A stretch of 64,000 bases of DNA. Origin: Phycisphaerae bacterium. Its GTDB lineage: Bacteria; Planctomycetota; Phycisphaerae; Phycisphaerales; Phycisphaeraceae. The translations under genes and the position numbers were made by a program. This document shows positions 51,659 through 59,930 of this stretch, one piece after another (within the stretch, counting starts at the first letter, position 1; each line of letters starts with the position of its first letter). Where the stretch lies: positions 1-64,000 of the forward strand of contig JAUHYI010000004.1 in assembly GCA_030426385.1 (NCBI GenBank), read 5' to 3'. Under the pieces are notes generated by a model. It ran no database searches. It was given only the letters and a program-made list of their open reading frames with translations, and was not told the origin of the DNA.

Positions 51659-53014
51659 ATGGATGCTTTTATTATTAACGGCGGTCGCCAACTGCGCGGC
51701 CGGGTTCGCATCAACGGATCCAAAAACGCCACGCTGCCCGAAATGGCGGCGGCGCTGCTCACTGATGAGCCGGTGATCCTTCACGATGTTCCCGATCTGG
51801 CGGACATCCGCAACATGGCTCGCGTGCTCACGCCCCTGGGTTGCTCCGCCACACGCGATACCGACGCCAGCCCCAAAACCTACAACCTCCACACCACCGA
51901 CACGTCCAACAGTCTGGCCCACTACGACATCGTCCGCACCATGCGCGCCAGCATCTGCACCCTCGGCCCCATGCTCGCCCGACGCGGCTATGCCAAGGTG
52001 TCCATGCCCGGCGGCTGCAACATCGGCGACCGACCGGTCGACCTGCATCTGCGCGGCCTGCGCGCCCTGGGCGCGGAAATCCATCTCGATGGCGGCTACA
52101 TCATTGCCGAATCACCCGGCACCGGACCGCATGAAAAACGTCGCCTGCGCGGGTCGCGCATTTTCCTCGGCGGACCCTACGGATCAACCGTCCTGGGCAC
52201 CGACAATGTCATGTGCGCCGCGGCATTGGCCGACGGCGTAACCGTCATCGAATCGGCGGCCTGCGAACCCGAAGTCGAAGACCTGGCCAAACTGTTAAAT
52301 ACCATGGGCGCCAAAATCACCGGGGCCGGCTCGCCACGCATCATCGTCGAAGGCGTCGAAAAATTACACGGCACCGGACCCGACGGCCACACCGTCATGG
52401 CTGACCGCATCGAAGCGGGCACCTACATCATGGCCTCGGCGATCACCAACGGCGACGTCGTTCTCGAAAATTGTCCCGTCGATGCATTGCTCGCCGTCAT
52501 GGATCGACTGCGCGAAGTCGGCGTCTGGCTCGAACCGGTCGATCCTCCCGAAACACCCTGCAATCACAACGATCCATTACGGCAAACCGTACGCGTTGTT
52601 TCCAATCGACGACTTGAGCCGACCATCGTAGTCACCCAACCCCACCCCGGCTTCCCCACTGATTTGCAGGCCCAGATGATGGCATTGCTATCCCTGGCAG
52701 ACGGCAATTCCATCATCACCGAAAAAATATTTCCCGATCGATTTTTGCATGTCGCCGAAATGCTACGCATGGGGGCCAGCCTCATCCGCAGCGGCAACAG
52801 CGCGTTGGTTTCAGGCACACGCGAACTGATCGGTGCGCCGGTCATGGCATCCGACTTGCGCGCCTCGGCCGGTCTGGTATTGGCGGGTCTGGCAGCCCGT
52901 GGGCAAACGGTCATCAATCGCGTCTACCACCTCGATCGCGGTTACGAACGCATGGAACTCACCTTGCAACAACTCGGTGCTGATATCCAACGCGTTGATC
53001 ACCCCGCGGTGTAG
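51659..53014 (+). CDS. murA: UDP-N-acetylglucosamine 1-carboxyvinyltransferase
   Basis: First committed step of peptidoglycan synthesis. Start at MDAFIING (451 aa; ATG at 51650 is the alternative). NGSKNATLP carries the Lys of the substrate site and Cys120 in MPGGCNIGDRP is the PEP/fosfomycin residue. Ends DRGYERMELTLQQLGADIQRV as usual. Presence of MurA agrees with reports that planctomycetes have peptidoglycan. A ~15-residue insert near DPPETPCNHNDPLRQ is minor. Confidence 0.96.
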   Translation: MDAFIINGGRQLRGRVRINGSKNATLPEMAAALLTDEPVILHDVPDLADIRNMARVLTPLGCSATRDTDASPKTYNLHTTDTSNSLAHYDIVRTMRASICTLGPMLARRGYAKVSMPGGCNIGDRPVDLHLRGLRALGAEIHLDGGYIIAESPGTGPHEKRRLRGSRIFLGGPYGSTVLGTDNVMCAAALADGVTVIESAACEPEVEDLAKLLNTMGAKITGAGSPRIIVEGVEKLHGTGPDGHTVMADRIEAGTYIMASAITNGDVVLENCPVDALLAVMDRLREVGVWLEPVDPPETPCNHNDPLRQTVRVVSNRRLEPTIVVTQPHPGFPTDLQAQMMALLSLADGNSIITEKIFPDRFLHVAEMLRMGASLIRSGNSALVSGTRELIGAPVMASDLRASAGLVLAGLAARGQTVINRVYHLDRGYERMELTLQQLGADIQRVDHPAV

Positions 53015-53068
53015 CACCGCGCATCATGACGCAATATGGCGTTTCGGTTTCCCGTTAGAATAGCCCGG

Positions 53069-53308
53069 ATGGAAACGACCCATACAATCGATGCCCAACT
53101 CTTGGAAATCCTCGTCTGTCCACTGACGCGCAGTTCGTTGCGTCAGGATGGCAACGAATTGGTCGCCACACTGCCAACCGGTGCGGGCTTGCGCTATCCG
53201 ATTCGTGATGGCATTCCTGTGCTGCTGGTTGACGAGGCCGCACTACCCGAGGGCGTGGCCAATCTGGATGAATTCAAACAGAAATATGCGGACGTCATTC
53301 CTGCCTGA
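53069..53308 (+). CDS. Trm112-family protein
   Basis: 79 aa from METTHTID. The pattern LLEILVCPLTRSSLR, LRYPIRDGIPVLLVDEA is that of YcaR/Trm112 zinc-ribbon-like proteins, but only one Cys is left so zinc binding is doubtful. Members activate methyltransferases or assist lipid A enzymes. It sits between murA and the nuclease gene, same strand. Confidence 0.88.
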   Translation: METTHTIDAQLLEILVCPLTRSSLRQDGNELVATLPTGAGLRYPIRDGIPVLLVDEAALPEGVANLDEFKQKYADVIPA

Positions 53309-53386
53309 TTCGCTTCTTTCGCGCCTCCTCTGTCATTTTCAAAACGTTGCGATGCAACGTAGCCCTGTTCCCAACGGAGTCTCCCC

Positions 53387-54385
53387 GTGTCCAACCGTCT
53401 ATATATTGCCGACCTGGGTCCTGCTGATCTGGTCGAAGGCGTTTACGCCATTCAAAATTGCCAGCTCGGCCAAACCAAAACCGGCAAGCCTTACATCAAA
53501 TGTCTGATCGCTGACAAAACCGGCCGAGCCCCTGGGCGCATGTGGAACGCTTCGGAACAGTTGTTCAAAATGTTGCCGACCGATGGCTTCGTGCGCATCA
53601 GTGGCCAGACGCAACCGTATCAGGGCGAAATGCAAATCGTCTTGCAGGACATGCGCGCCGCCGAACCCAGTGACGAAGAACTGAGCGATCTGTTGCCCAG
53701 CACGTGGCGCGACATTGATGAAATGTTCGGGCAATTGCAACAAATTCTGGGCCGAGTGCGCGATCCGGGTTTGAAAGCGCTGATCGATTGCTATCTGAAT
53801 GACGAGGCGCTGATGCGCGATTTCAAACAAGCCCCGGCAGCGATGAATTTGCATCACGCGTTTTTGGGTGGACTGTTGGAACACACGCTGAGCCTGTTGA
53901 ATCTGGCCGAGGCGTTTTGTCCGTTGTATCCGCAACTGAATCCCGACATCATTCGCGTGGGCCTGTTCATTCACGACCTGGGCAAGTGCTGCGAGCTGAC
54001 CTGGCGACGTGGGTTTGCCTACACCGACGATGGCCAACTGGTCGGCCACATTGCCCGCGGCATGGTGTGGCTCAACCAGAAATCGCAACAGGCCATCGAT
54101 AACGGCGCGCCACTCAAGCGCGCGGTGGTCACGGTGTTGGAACACATCATCCTGTCGCATCATGGCCGACCCGAGTACGGCGCATTGAAAATTCCTGCCA
54201 CACCTGAAGCGCTGGCAATCAGTCTGCTCGACAACATGGACGCCAAAATGCAGATGGCCATCAGCGCCACGCGACTCGACGACGCGGCCGCCAAGGATGC
54301 GGAACTGGGCGGCAATTTCACGGAAAAAATCTGGGCCCTGGAAACGCGAATGTTCCGGCCCGATCCCACTTCGATGGATGAATAA
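53387..54385 (+). CDS. OB-fold/HD-domain nuclease (YhaM-like 3'-5' exoribonuclease)
   Basis: 332 aa, GTG start. N-terminal OB-fold (about 5-100: PYIKCLIADKTGRAPGRMWN, FVRISGQTQPYQGEMQIVLQD) and an HD metal phosphohydrolase domain: LLEHTLSLL, FIHDLGKCCEL (the HD pair), HIILSHHG and LLDNMDAKM. This architecture is that of the YhaM/CvfD-like 3'-5' exonucleases of RNA or ssDNA. Proteins of this kind are widespread in planctomycetes. The neighbouring Trm112-like gene is same strand, 78 bases upstream. Confidence 0.87.
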   Translation: MSNRLYIADLGPADLVEGVYAIQNCQLGQTKTGKPYIKCLIADKTGRAPGRMWNASEQLFKMLPTDGFVRISGQTQPYQGEMQIVLQDMRAAEPSDEELSDLLPSTWRDIDEMFGQLQQILGRVRDPGLKALIDCYLNDEALMRDFKQAPAAMNLHHAFLGGLLEHTLSLLNLAEAFCPLYPQLNPDIIRVGLFIHDLGKCCELTWRRGFAYTDDGQLVGHIARGMVWLNQKSQQAIDNGAPLKRAVVTVLEHIILSHHGRPEYGALKIPATPEALAISLLDNMDAKMQMAISATRLDDAAAKDAELGGNFTEKIWALETRMFRPDPTSMDE

Positions 54386-54411
54386 TTGGCGGATTGGGGT
54401 ATGCTGGTGAC

Positions 54412-55257
54412 ATGCGTATCGTTGAATCATGCCTGATGCAATTGCACCGAATCGCGCCAACCGAGCGCGGCATGTATCGGGTCGTGCGAATAGGCCGTCG
54501 ATTCATGGCAACCGATCAAGGCCCGCGTGAATTTCATGTGCCGTGGGGTTATCACATGACCTTGGATTTGAACACGTACCCCGATTGCACGATGGCGTTC
54601 GGGTTGTACGAATTGTCAACGGCGCGTTTGATCAAACGTCGTTTGCGCCCCGGCGATCATTTTGTCGATGGCGGGGCGAATATCGGATATTTCACCTTGC
54701 TGGCTGCCCGACGCGGAGCCTACGTGCATGCCTTTGAACCCATGCCCGCCAACCGCGAGCGATTGATCGAACACCTCAAACGCAATCAATTGGCCGATCG
54801 CGTCACGGTCTACCCGCTGGCTCTGACCGATCGGCCCGGCCCGCTGCGCATTCACGAACCCGGTCAGGACGAACAGGGCAATCATGGTGCGGCGTCGCTG
54901 TTTGGTGATGGGCAGGCGGTCGACATTGAAGGCGGACGTTTGGATGACGCGTTGGAGGCTGGCGATGCCGCGAAAGTGCGTTTGATCAAGCTGGATATTG
55001 AGGGCGCTGAACCGCTGGCGATTGCGGGGATGACGCAATTGTTGGGCCGTGATAATCCACCGGCCCTGGTAGGCGAACTCAATGCGACCACCGCCTCCGC
55101 GGCGAACATGCCTGTCGAGGCCTGGGTCAGCCGGGCATTAAATTGCCAACCCGCGTACCGCGTGTATGACGTGGGCTGGCGATTGAAAAAAATTAACTCA
55201 CACATCGACAACTTGGGAACAATTGGCCAAACCAATCTGTTGTTACAAGCGCGCTGA
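54412..55257 (+). CDS. FkbM-family methyltransferase
   Basis: 281 aa, start at MRIVES (an ATG at 54394 is also open). Class I SAM fold: FVDGGANIGYFTLLAARRG (motif I), VHAFEPMPANRERL (motif II with the acidic residue) and LIKLDIEGAE (FkbM signature). FkbM enzymes methylate hydroxyls of polyketides or glycans. It lies between a nuclease gene and an RsbU-type phosphatase; the target is likely a surface sugar or lipid, but nothing here shows it. Confidence 0.88.
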   Translation: MRIVESCLMQLHRIAPTERGMYRVVRIGRRFMATDQGPREFHVPWGYHMTLDLNTYPDCTMAFGLYELSTARLIKRRLRPGDHFVDGGANIGYFTLLAARRGAYVHAFEPMPANRERLIEHLKRNQLADRVTVYPLALTDRPGPLRIHEPGQDEQGNHGAASLFGDGQAVDIEGGRLDDALEAGDAAKVRLIKLDIEGAEPLAIAGMTQLLGRDNPPALVGELNATTASAANMPVEAWVSRALNCQPAYRVYDVGWRLKKINSHIDNLGTIGQTNLLLQAR

Positions 55258-55317
55258 CGCTCGTCTTGCTGCTGTGTCATTTCTGGTCGCACCTAGACAT
55301 CACGGAAACATACGCCC

Positions 55318-56259
55318 ATGCCCACCACCCTGGAAATACCCACACAATCAGCCAACACCACCGCCAACAAGCCATCGAACGATCAAGGCCATGCCATGCA
55401 GTTCATGGAAATATGGGGCGGCAATGAAGCCATTGAAACCGCACTGTCCACGCCCGGGCTGGATGTGTGGGTGTCATCGCAACCCTATGAACAAGATCAA
55501 TACGGCGGTGATATTTATTACGCCTCCATGTGTGGCGCAGGACACATCGCACGGTTTGCCTTGGCGGATGTTGCGGGGCATGGCTCGAGTGTTGCAGGCT
55601 TGGCGCACCGACTACGCAAAATGATGCGCAAAAACATCAACACCCTGGACCAAACGCAATTTGCCAACACGCTTAACAATGCATTCACCGAACTGAGCGG
55701 ACAAGACCAACACGGCAAATTTGCCACCGCGGTCTTAACCACCTATTTCGCACCAACCGATCACCTGGTCATTGTTAATGCGGGCCACCCTCGGCCACTG
55801 TGGTACGAATCCGCCACACAACGTTGGCACCTGTTGGATCCCAACCAACTGCAATGCCTGAACCGCATGTCCGATGCTAAAACCATCGGCGCCAAAAACC
55901 TGCCGCTGGGCATCATCGATTCATTGGAATATGAACAGTTCGCCACGCCTTTGGGGCCCGGCGATCTGGTCGTGATCTACACCGACGCATTTATCGAAGC
56001 CAAATCCCCAGCAGGCGAAATGCTCGGCGAACAGGGCTTGCTGGATCTGGTTAAATGCCTGTGCCTGAACAACACCAACGACCCGTCGGTCCTTAGCCAA
56101 GCCATTTTGAAAGCGATCGATGACCATCGCGGCGGTAGCGCGCCCGACGATGATCAAACCCTGATCGTTATGCATCACAATGCGGCCAATCCGCCCGCAC
56201 AATCCATCAGTGATAAATTCACCATCATGGCCAAAGTGCTCGGCCTAAAAAAAATCTAA
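55318..56259 (+). CDS. PP2C/SpoIIE-type serine phosphatase (RsbU-like)
   Basis: 313 aa, cytosolic; the 40 N-terminal residues are polar. Metal ligands and core: YGGDIYYA (Asp), LADVAGHG, a helical segment, NAGHPRPLWY, VIYTDAFIEAKS and DDDQTLIVM. These are the motifs of the RsbU/RsbP/SpoIIE branch, which dephosphorylate anti-sigma-antagonists. There is no sensor domain and no RsbV, RsbW or sigma gene adjacent. The stop runs straight into a 12-C tract. Confidence 0.92.
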   Translation: MPTTLEIPTQSANTTANKPSNDQGHAMQFMEIWGGNEAIETALSTPGLDVWVSSQPYEQDQYGGDIYYASMCGAGHIARFALADVAGHGSSVAGLAHRLRKMMRKNINTLDQTQFANTLNNAFTELSGQDQHGKFATAVLTTYFAPTDHLVIVNAGHPRPLWYESATQRWHLLDPNQLQCLNRMSDAKTIGAKNLPLGIIDSLEYEQFATPLGPGDLVVIYTDAFIEAKSPAGEMLGEQGLLDLVKCLCLNNTNDPSVLSQAILKAIDDHRGGSAPDDDQTLIVMHHNAANPPAQSISDKFTIMAKVLGLKKI

Positions 56260-56335
56260 CCCCCCCCCCACATTCTCCCCACGTTTTCCCCCACATTTCC
56301 CTCGCACACTTCCCCCGCACAATCACATTTTCCTT
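56260..56335. repeat. C-tract element after the phosphatase stop
   Basis: A run of C directly after the TAA, then ACATTCTCCCC, ACGTTTTCCCCC, ACATTTCCC, ACACTTCCCCC: five near copies of C-run plus ACRTTTYCCC. Confidence 0.85.
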
Positions 56336-56340
56336 GCGCG

Positions 56341-56578
56341 ATTGATACGCATCCATCGCGCTTAGAACTCGGGTGATCTAGAGTTTTCTCGCTAACACAC
56401 CCCCGGTATTCACCGGGGGCTAATACAGTTTGAGGTACGAAGGGTAAGTACGAATGAAAGTGCGAGTATTTATCGTCATTCGTGTGTTAGCCGCCGTCTT
56501 TAAGCGGCGCGGGTGTCAGGGATCAATTGACGGTGACGCGCCGCCTAAAGGCGGCGGCTAACAGCGCGATGGGTATCA
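56341..56578. mobile_element. Family B element, copy 4, with family A nested inside
   Basis: Outer ends ATTGATACGCATCC at 56341 and GGGTATCAATC ending near 56581 are inverted. Family B arms (26 bases) at 56486-56511 and 56537-56562 with four mismatches. A family A hairpin (56400-56419, CCCCCGGT-ATTC-ACCGGGGG) with its flank through ATCGTCATTCGTG lies between the left end and the arms, so A seems to have entered B. Confidence 0.7.
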
Positions 56579-56592
56579 ATCGCGCAAGGAAG

Positions 56593-56660
56593 AACCCGGG
56601 GGAAATGCGAGGGAAAATGTGGAAAACGTGGGGGGGATGTGGGGGGAATGTGGGGGGGGG
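56593..56660. repeat. G-tract element before the epimerase stop
   Basis: GGGGGAAATGCGAGGG, AAAACGTGGGGGGG, ATGTGGGGGG, AATGTGGGGGGGGG in a row, abutting the TAA of the minus-strand gene. Mirror of the C-tract at 56260. Confidence 0.85.
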
Positions 56661-57629
56661 TTATAGGGATTGGATCCATTGCCATTGTTTGACAATGCCA
56701 TCAGCCAGGGAGGTGGTGGGGCTGTAGCCGAGTTCTGTCTGGCTACGGGCGATGTCAGCGAAGGTTCGTTGGACATCGCCGGGCTGCATGGGTTTTTGTT
56801 CGACGTTGGCGGGTTTGCCGACGACGCGTTCGATGGTTTCGATCAATTCCCGAAGGCTGACTGGCGAACTGCCGCCGAGGTTGTACACACGATAGCCCAC
56901 CTCGGGCGAACAATGGTTCAGTGAAGCGCAAACGCCGGTGACGATGTCCTCGACGTAGGTGTAATCGCGGCTGGTTGATCCATCGCCGAACATTTGAATG
57001 GGTTGGCCATCGCGGACGAGTCGCAGGAATTTTGAAATCGCCAGGTCGGGGCGTTGTCGCGGTCCGAACACGGTGAAAAAGCGCAGGCACACGATAGGCA
57101 GGTGATGGATATGCCAATAGGTATGGCAAATCAATTCGCCTGATTTTTTGGTGGCCGCGTAGGGACTGATGGGAAAGTCGACGCGATCCTCTTCGGAAAA
57201 TGGCACTTTGTCGTTATTGCCATAGACGCTGGAACTGGACGCGAAGGCAAATTTCTTGACGCCGGTTTTGACTGCGGCGTCGAGCATGTTGACGGTGCCA
57301 TCCAGGTTCACTGCGGTGTAATAATCGGGCCGAGCGATACTGGGGCGCACCCCAGCCATAGCCGCGAGATGGACCACCGAATCCGGCTGATATTTTTCGA
57401 ATGCTTTGAATACCGCTTCACGATCGCGGATATCGCATTCGACGAGCGTAAAGCGGTCGGCAGCGTCTGCGGTAGCATCGGCGATATTCCGACGTTTGAA
57501 AGCAGGGTCGTAAAAATCGCAGAGGTTATCCAGACCGATCACATGTCGCCCTTCGCTAAGAAAGCGCTGGGCCAAATGTGAGCCGATAAAACCTGCGGCA
57601 CCGGTGATCAATACGGGGGATTGGTTCAT
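56661..57629 (-). CDS. NAD-dependent epimerase/dehydratase (UDP-glucuronate 4-epimerase type)
   Basis: 322 aa extended SDR. NAD motif GAAGFIGSH (10-18), Ser-Tyr-Lys set SSSSVYG and SPYAATKKSGE, and LRFFTVFGPRQRPD as in UDP-glucuronate/UDP-galactose 4-epimerases. Long TVFGPRQRPDLAI and DGSTSRDYTYVEDIV motifs favour the CapI/UDP-glucuronate 4-epimerase group. Fits synthesis of acidic surface sugars with the glycosyltransferase region to its right. Divergent from the next oxidoreductase. Confidence 0.92.
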   Translation of the reverse strand: MNQSPVLITGAAGFIGSHLAQRFLSEGRHVIGLDNLCDFYDPAFKRRNIADATADAADRFTLVECDIRDREAVFKAFEKYQPDSVVHLAAMAGVRPSIARPDYYTAVNLDGTVNMLDAAVKTGVKKFAFASSSSVYGNNDKVPFSEEDRVDFPISPYAATKKSGELICHTYWHIHHLPIVCLRFFTVFGPRQRPDLAISKFLRLVRDGQPIQMFGDGSTSRDYTYVEDIVTGVCASLNHCSPEVGYRVYNLGGSSPVSLRELIETIERVVGKPANVEQKPMQPGDVQRTFADIARSQTELGYSPTTSLADGIVKQWQWIQSL

Positions 57630-57689
57630 GGTTCTGTTGTTATATCGGCTGTTGAGCGCGTTCTATCAAATTGATTTTTGGGCGGAGCG

Positions 57690-57707
57690 AGGGATTTTAT
57701 ATTCCCT
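57690..57707. promoter_or_regulatory. AT-centred dyad in a divergent gap
   Basis: AGGGATTTTATATTCCCT: 5-bp arms round an AT-rich centre, between epimerase and oxidoreductase starts. It may be an operator or chance. A G-tract (57750-57779) follows. Confidence 0.3.
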
Positions 57708-57749
57708 ATTATGATTGAAAAGGCGTGCGAGCTAATTGCAGGTTAATGT

Positions 57750-57779
57750 GTGGGAAACGTGGGGGGGAAGTGGGGGGGG
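57750..57779. repeat. G-tract element in the leader of the oxidoreductase gene
   Basis: GTGGGAAACGTGGGGGGG, AAGTGGGGGGGG, 24 bases before the ATG. Here the run is on the sense strand, so the RNA leader could form a quadruplex. Confidence 0.7.
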
Positions 57780-57802
57780 CTTAATAAGAGGTATTTTAGA
57801 CG

Positions 57803-58750
57803 ATGAAAACAATTGGTGTCGGTTTATTTGGGACCAGGGGCCATCAAATTCGCCCGCAAGTGTTGGCCAATCCGGACACTGAATTGATCCATCACGTGGA
57901 TGGGATGACCGACGATCCGCTGGGGGAATTGGACGTGTTGCTGCGCGATGATCGGATCGATGTGGTGTCGCTGTGTTCAGCCCGGCGAAGCGATCAGGCG
58001 GACCACGCCATCCGCGCGCTACAAGCAGGCAAACACGTGTATGCCGAAAAACCATGTGCCCCGACCGAAGCCAAACTGGACGAGATCGTGGCTGCGGCGG
58101 AAAAATCGGGTTGCCTGTTCCATGAAATGGCGGGCAGTTCGTTTATTCAACCGTGGCTGGGGATTCGCGAATTGGTCGCCAGCGGCGCCATCGGTCAGGT
58201 CATGCAGGTCATCGGCCAGAAATCCTATCCCCTGGGCAACGGCAATCGGCCGCAGGATGAAAGCGTTGATGGTGGATTGACCATGCAGGCAGGGATCCAT
58301 GCGGTGCGTTTTGTAGAACATTCAGCCGGTGTGCGAATTCGTGATGTCTCGTGCATTGAAACGCGGCTGGGCAATGATCAGGCCCAAGCCGGCGGACAAC
58401 TGCGCACCGCCAGCGTGATGATGATGGCCTTGGAAAACGGCGGGGTGGCCACGGTCGTGAGCAATTACGCCCATCAGAAAGGCGCGACATCGGTGTGGGG
58501 CAATGATCAATTGCGAATTTTTGGAACCGAGGGCATGATCGAAGCACTCGATGGTGGAACGCGAACGCGCTGGGTGGTCGGCGAAGAAGATCGAGGCCCG
58601 GTGCCGACTGATACGCCGGGATTCGATTATTTTGACGCCTTTGTGAGAGAAATACGCGGACAAGCCCCGATGCCGATCTCGCTGGAAGAAGAATTGCACC
58701 CGACACGGATCGTGATTCGTGCGAAGTCAGGGGCCCGACTGATTCAGTAA
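57803..58750 (+). CDS. Gfo/Idh/MocA-family oxidoreductase
   Basis: 315 aa. N-terminal Rossmann GLFGTRGHQI (8-17, with an atypical Arg), the EKP motif in VYAEKPCAPTEAK, and a C-terminal domain with GGLTMQAGIHAVRF where Asp/His of the family are partly replaced. The dehydrogenase may act on a sugar or inositol. With the epimerase next to it, UDP-sugar modification is an option. Substrate unknown. Confidence 0.85.
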   Translation: MKTIGVGLFGTRGHQIRPQVLANPDTELIHHVDGMTDDPLGELDVLLRDDRIDVVSLCSARRSDQADHAIRALQAGKHVYAEKPCAPTEAKLDEIVAAAEKSGCLFHEMAGSSFIQPWLGIRELVASGAIGQVMQVIGQKSYPLGNGNRPQDESVDGGLTMQAGIHAVRFVEHSAGVRIRDVSCIETRLGNDQAQAGGQLRTASVMMMALENGGVATVVSNYAHQKGATSVWGNDQLRIFGTEGMIEALDGGTRTRWVVGEEDRGPVPTDTPGFDYFDAFVREIRGQAPMPISLEEELHPTRIVIRAKSGARLIQ

Positions 58751-59033
58751 AAGCCGTAAATGCTGATGGGCTGTGATCGATCGCTAGTTTCGCCGCCGAA
58801 TCGTGATTGAATTCATAAACGGACCACAAACCGACTATGAACTGACCATGTACCGACCATGAACGCCACAGCCCAAACCGCGCGTCTGATAGTTCGCCAA
58901 TTGCAACGTCCGAAAACCATGTTGAAGTTGCACCGGTCATGAAGCCGATAAATCCGACTGTGCCGATTATGCTGAATATCTGAAAATGTGCCGGTTTGCT
59001 GGCTGAGCTGGCTTTGATGATCGCGAATGATCC
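58751..59033. other. Gap with an 11-bp tandem repeat
   Basis: CCGACTATGAA, CTGACCATGTA, CCGACCATGAA at 58831-58863 (three 11-bp units). A related GGTCATGAAGCCGAT follows near 58936. No gene. Confidence 0.5.
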
Positions 59034-59930
59034 ATGATTGAAAATTCCCCACCTACAAAATCCGACGCCACGCCATCTTCGCCCTCAACAACCGTTCCGA
59101 CCAAATCGGCCGGATCGGTCAAACCATGGCGAATGGGTGTGGTCACACCGATGGCCAACGAAATGGCCACGGTCGTGGAATTTCTCGATCGAGTCCTGGC
59201 ACAACTCGGGACCCACGATGTGGTGATGCCGGTGTTGGATCGAATGAGTACCGACGACACCCGGGCCTTGATTGAAGATTATGCCACCCGCGACGAGCGT
59301 GTTCGCCTGATCTGGGCTCCGGAAAACCGATGCGTCGTCGATGCCTATTTTCGAGGCTATCGCGAGGCGATGGATCTGGGTTGCCAATGGATTTTGGAAA
59401 TGGATGCGGGCCTGAGTCACTGCCCGGAAGAAATTCCGTTGTTCATCGCCGCGATGGAACAGGGCCATGACTTTGCCGCCGGTTGTCGATTTATGAAAGG
59501 CGGGGCCCACATCGGCAGTCCATCGCGTTACCTGTTAAGCCGCGGCGGAACACTGCTGACCAATCTTTTATGCGGCACGAAAATGCGCGACATGACCAGC
59601 GGTTACGAATGTTTCAATCGTACCGCCATGGAAGCGATCCTGAAGCGCGGCGTGCGAAGCCGAGCCCATTTTTTCCAATCGGAAATACGTTTTGCCCTTC
59701 GGCATCATCAATGGACAGAAATTCCAATTCAATATCGCAACCCCAGCGCGAGCGTAGGCAAACAAAACATTCGTGAAGCACTGCGGGAACTGTGGTGCCT
59801 GCGCAGCGAAGCGCGGGCCACGGATCGACCCGAGAAAACCAAAGCACCTAACGTCGCACGATCAATGTCATCTAGTGCCGCGATAAAACCCGTCAAATCA
59901 ACACGAACGGGCCCGGGGGTGGTGCTGTGA
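59034..59930 (+). CDS. Glycosyltransferase family 2
   Basis: 298 aa. GT-A fold: VVTPMANEMATVVEFLDRV, DDTRALIEDY, ILEMDAGLSHCPEEIP (DxD-type region, here MDAG), and GCRFMKGGAHIGSPSRYLLSRGGT, a pattern of dolichol/undecaprenyl-phosphate sugar transferases. The N-terminal 30 and C-terminal 40 residues are low-complexity. The stop overlaps the next start by GTGA. Acts in the glycan cluster with the genes downstream. Confidence 0.88.
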   Translation: MIENSPPTKSDATPSSPSTTVPTKSAGSVKPWRMGVVTPMANEMATVVEFLDRVLAQLGTHDVVMPVLDRMSTDDTRALIEDYATRDERVRLIWAPENRCVVDAYFRGYREAMDLGCQWILEMDAGLSHCPEEIPLFIAAMEQGHDFAAGCRFMKGGAHIGSPSRYLLSRGGTLLTNLLCGTKMRDMTSGYECFNRTAMEAILKRGVRSRAHFFQSEIRFALRHHQWTEIPIQYRNPSASVGKQNIREALRELWCLRSEARATDRPEKTKAPNVARSMSSSAAIKPVKSTRTGPGVVL

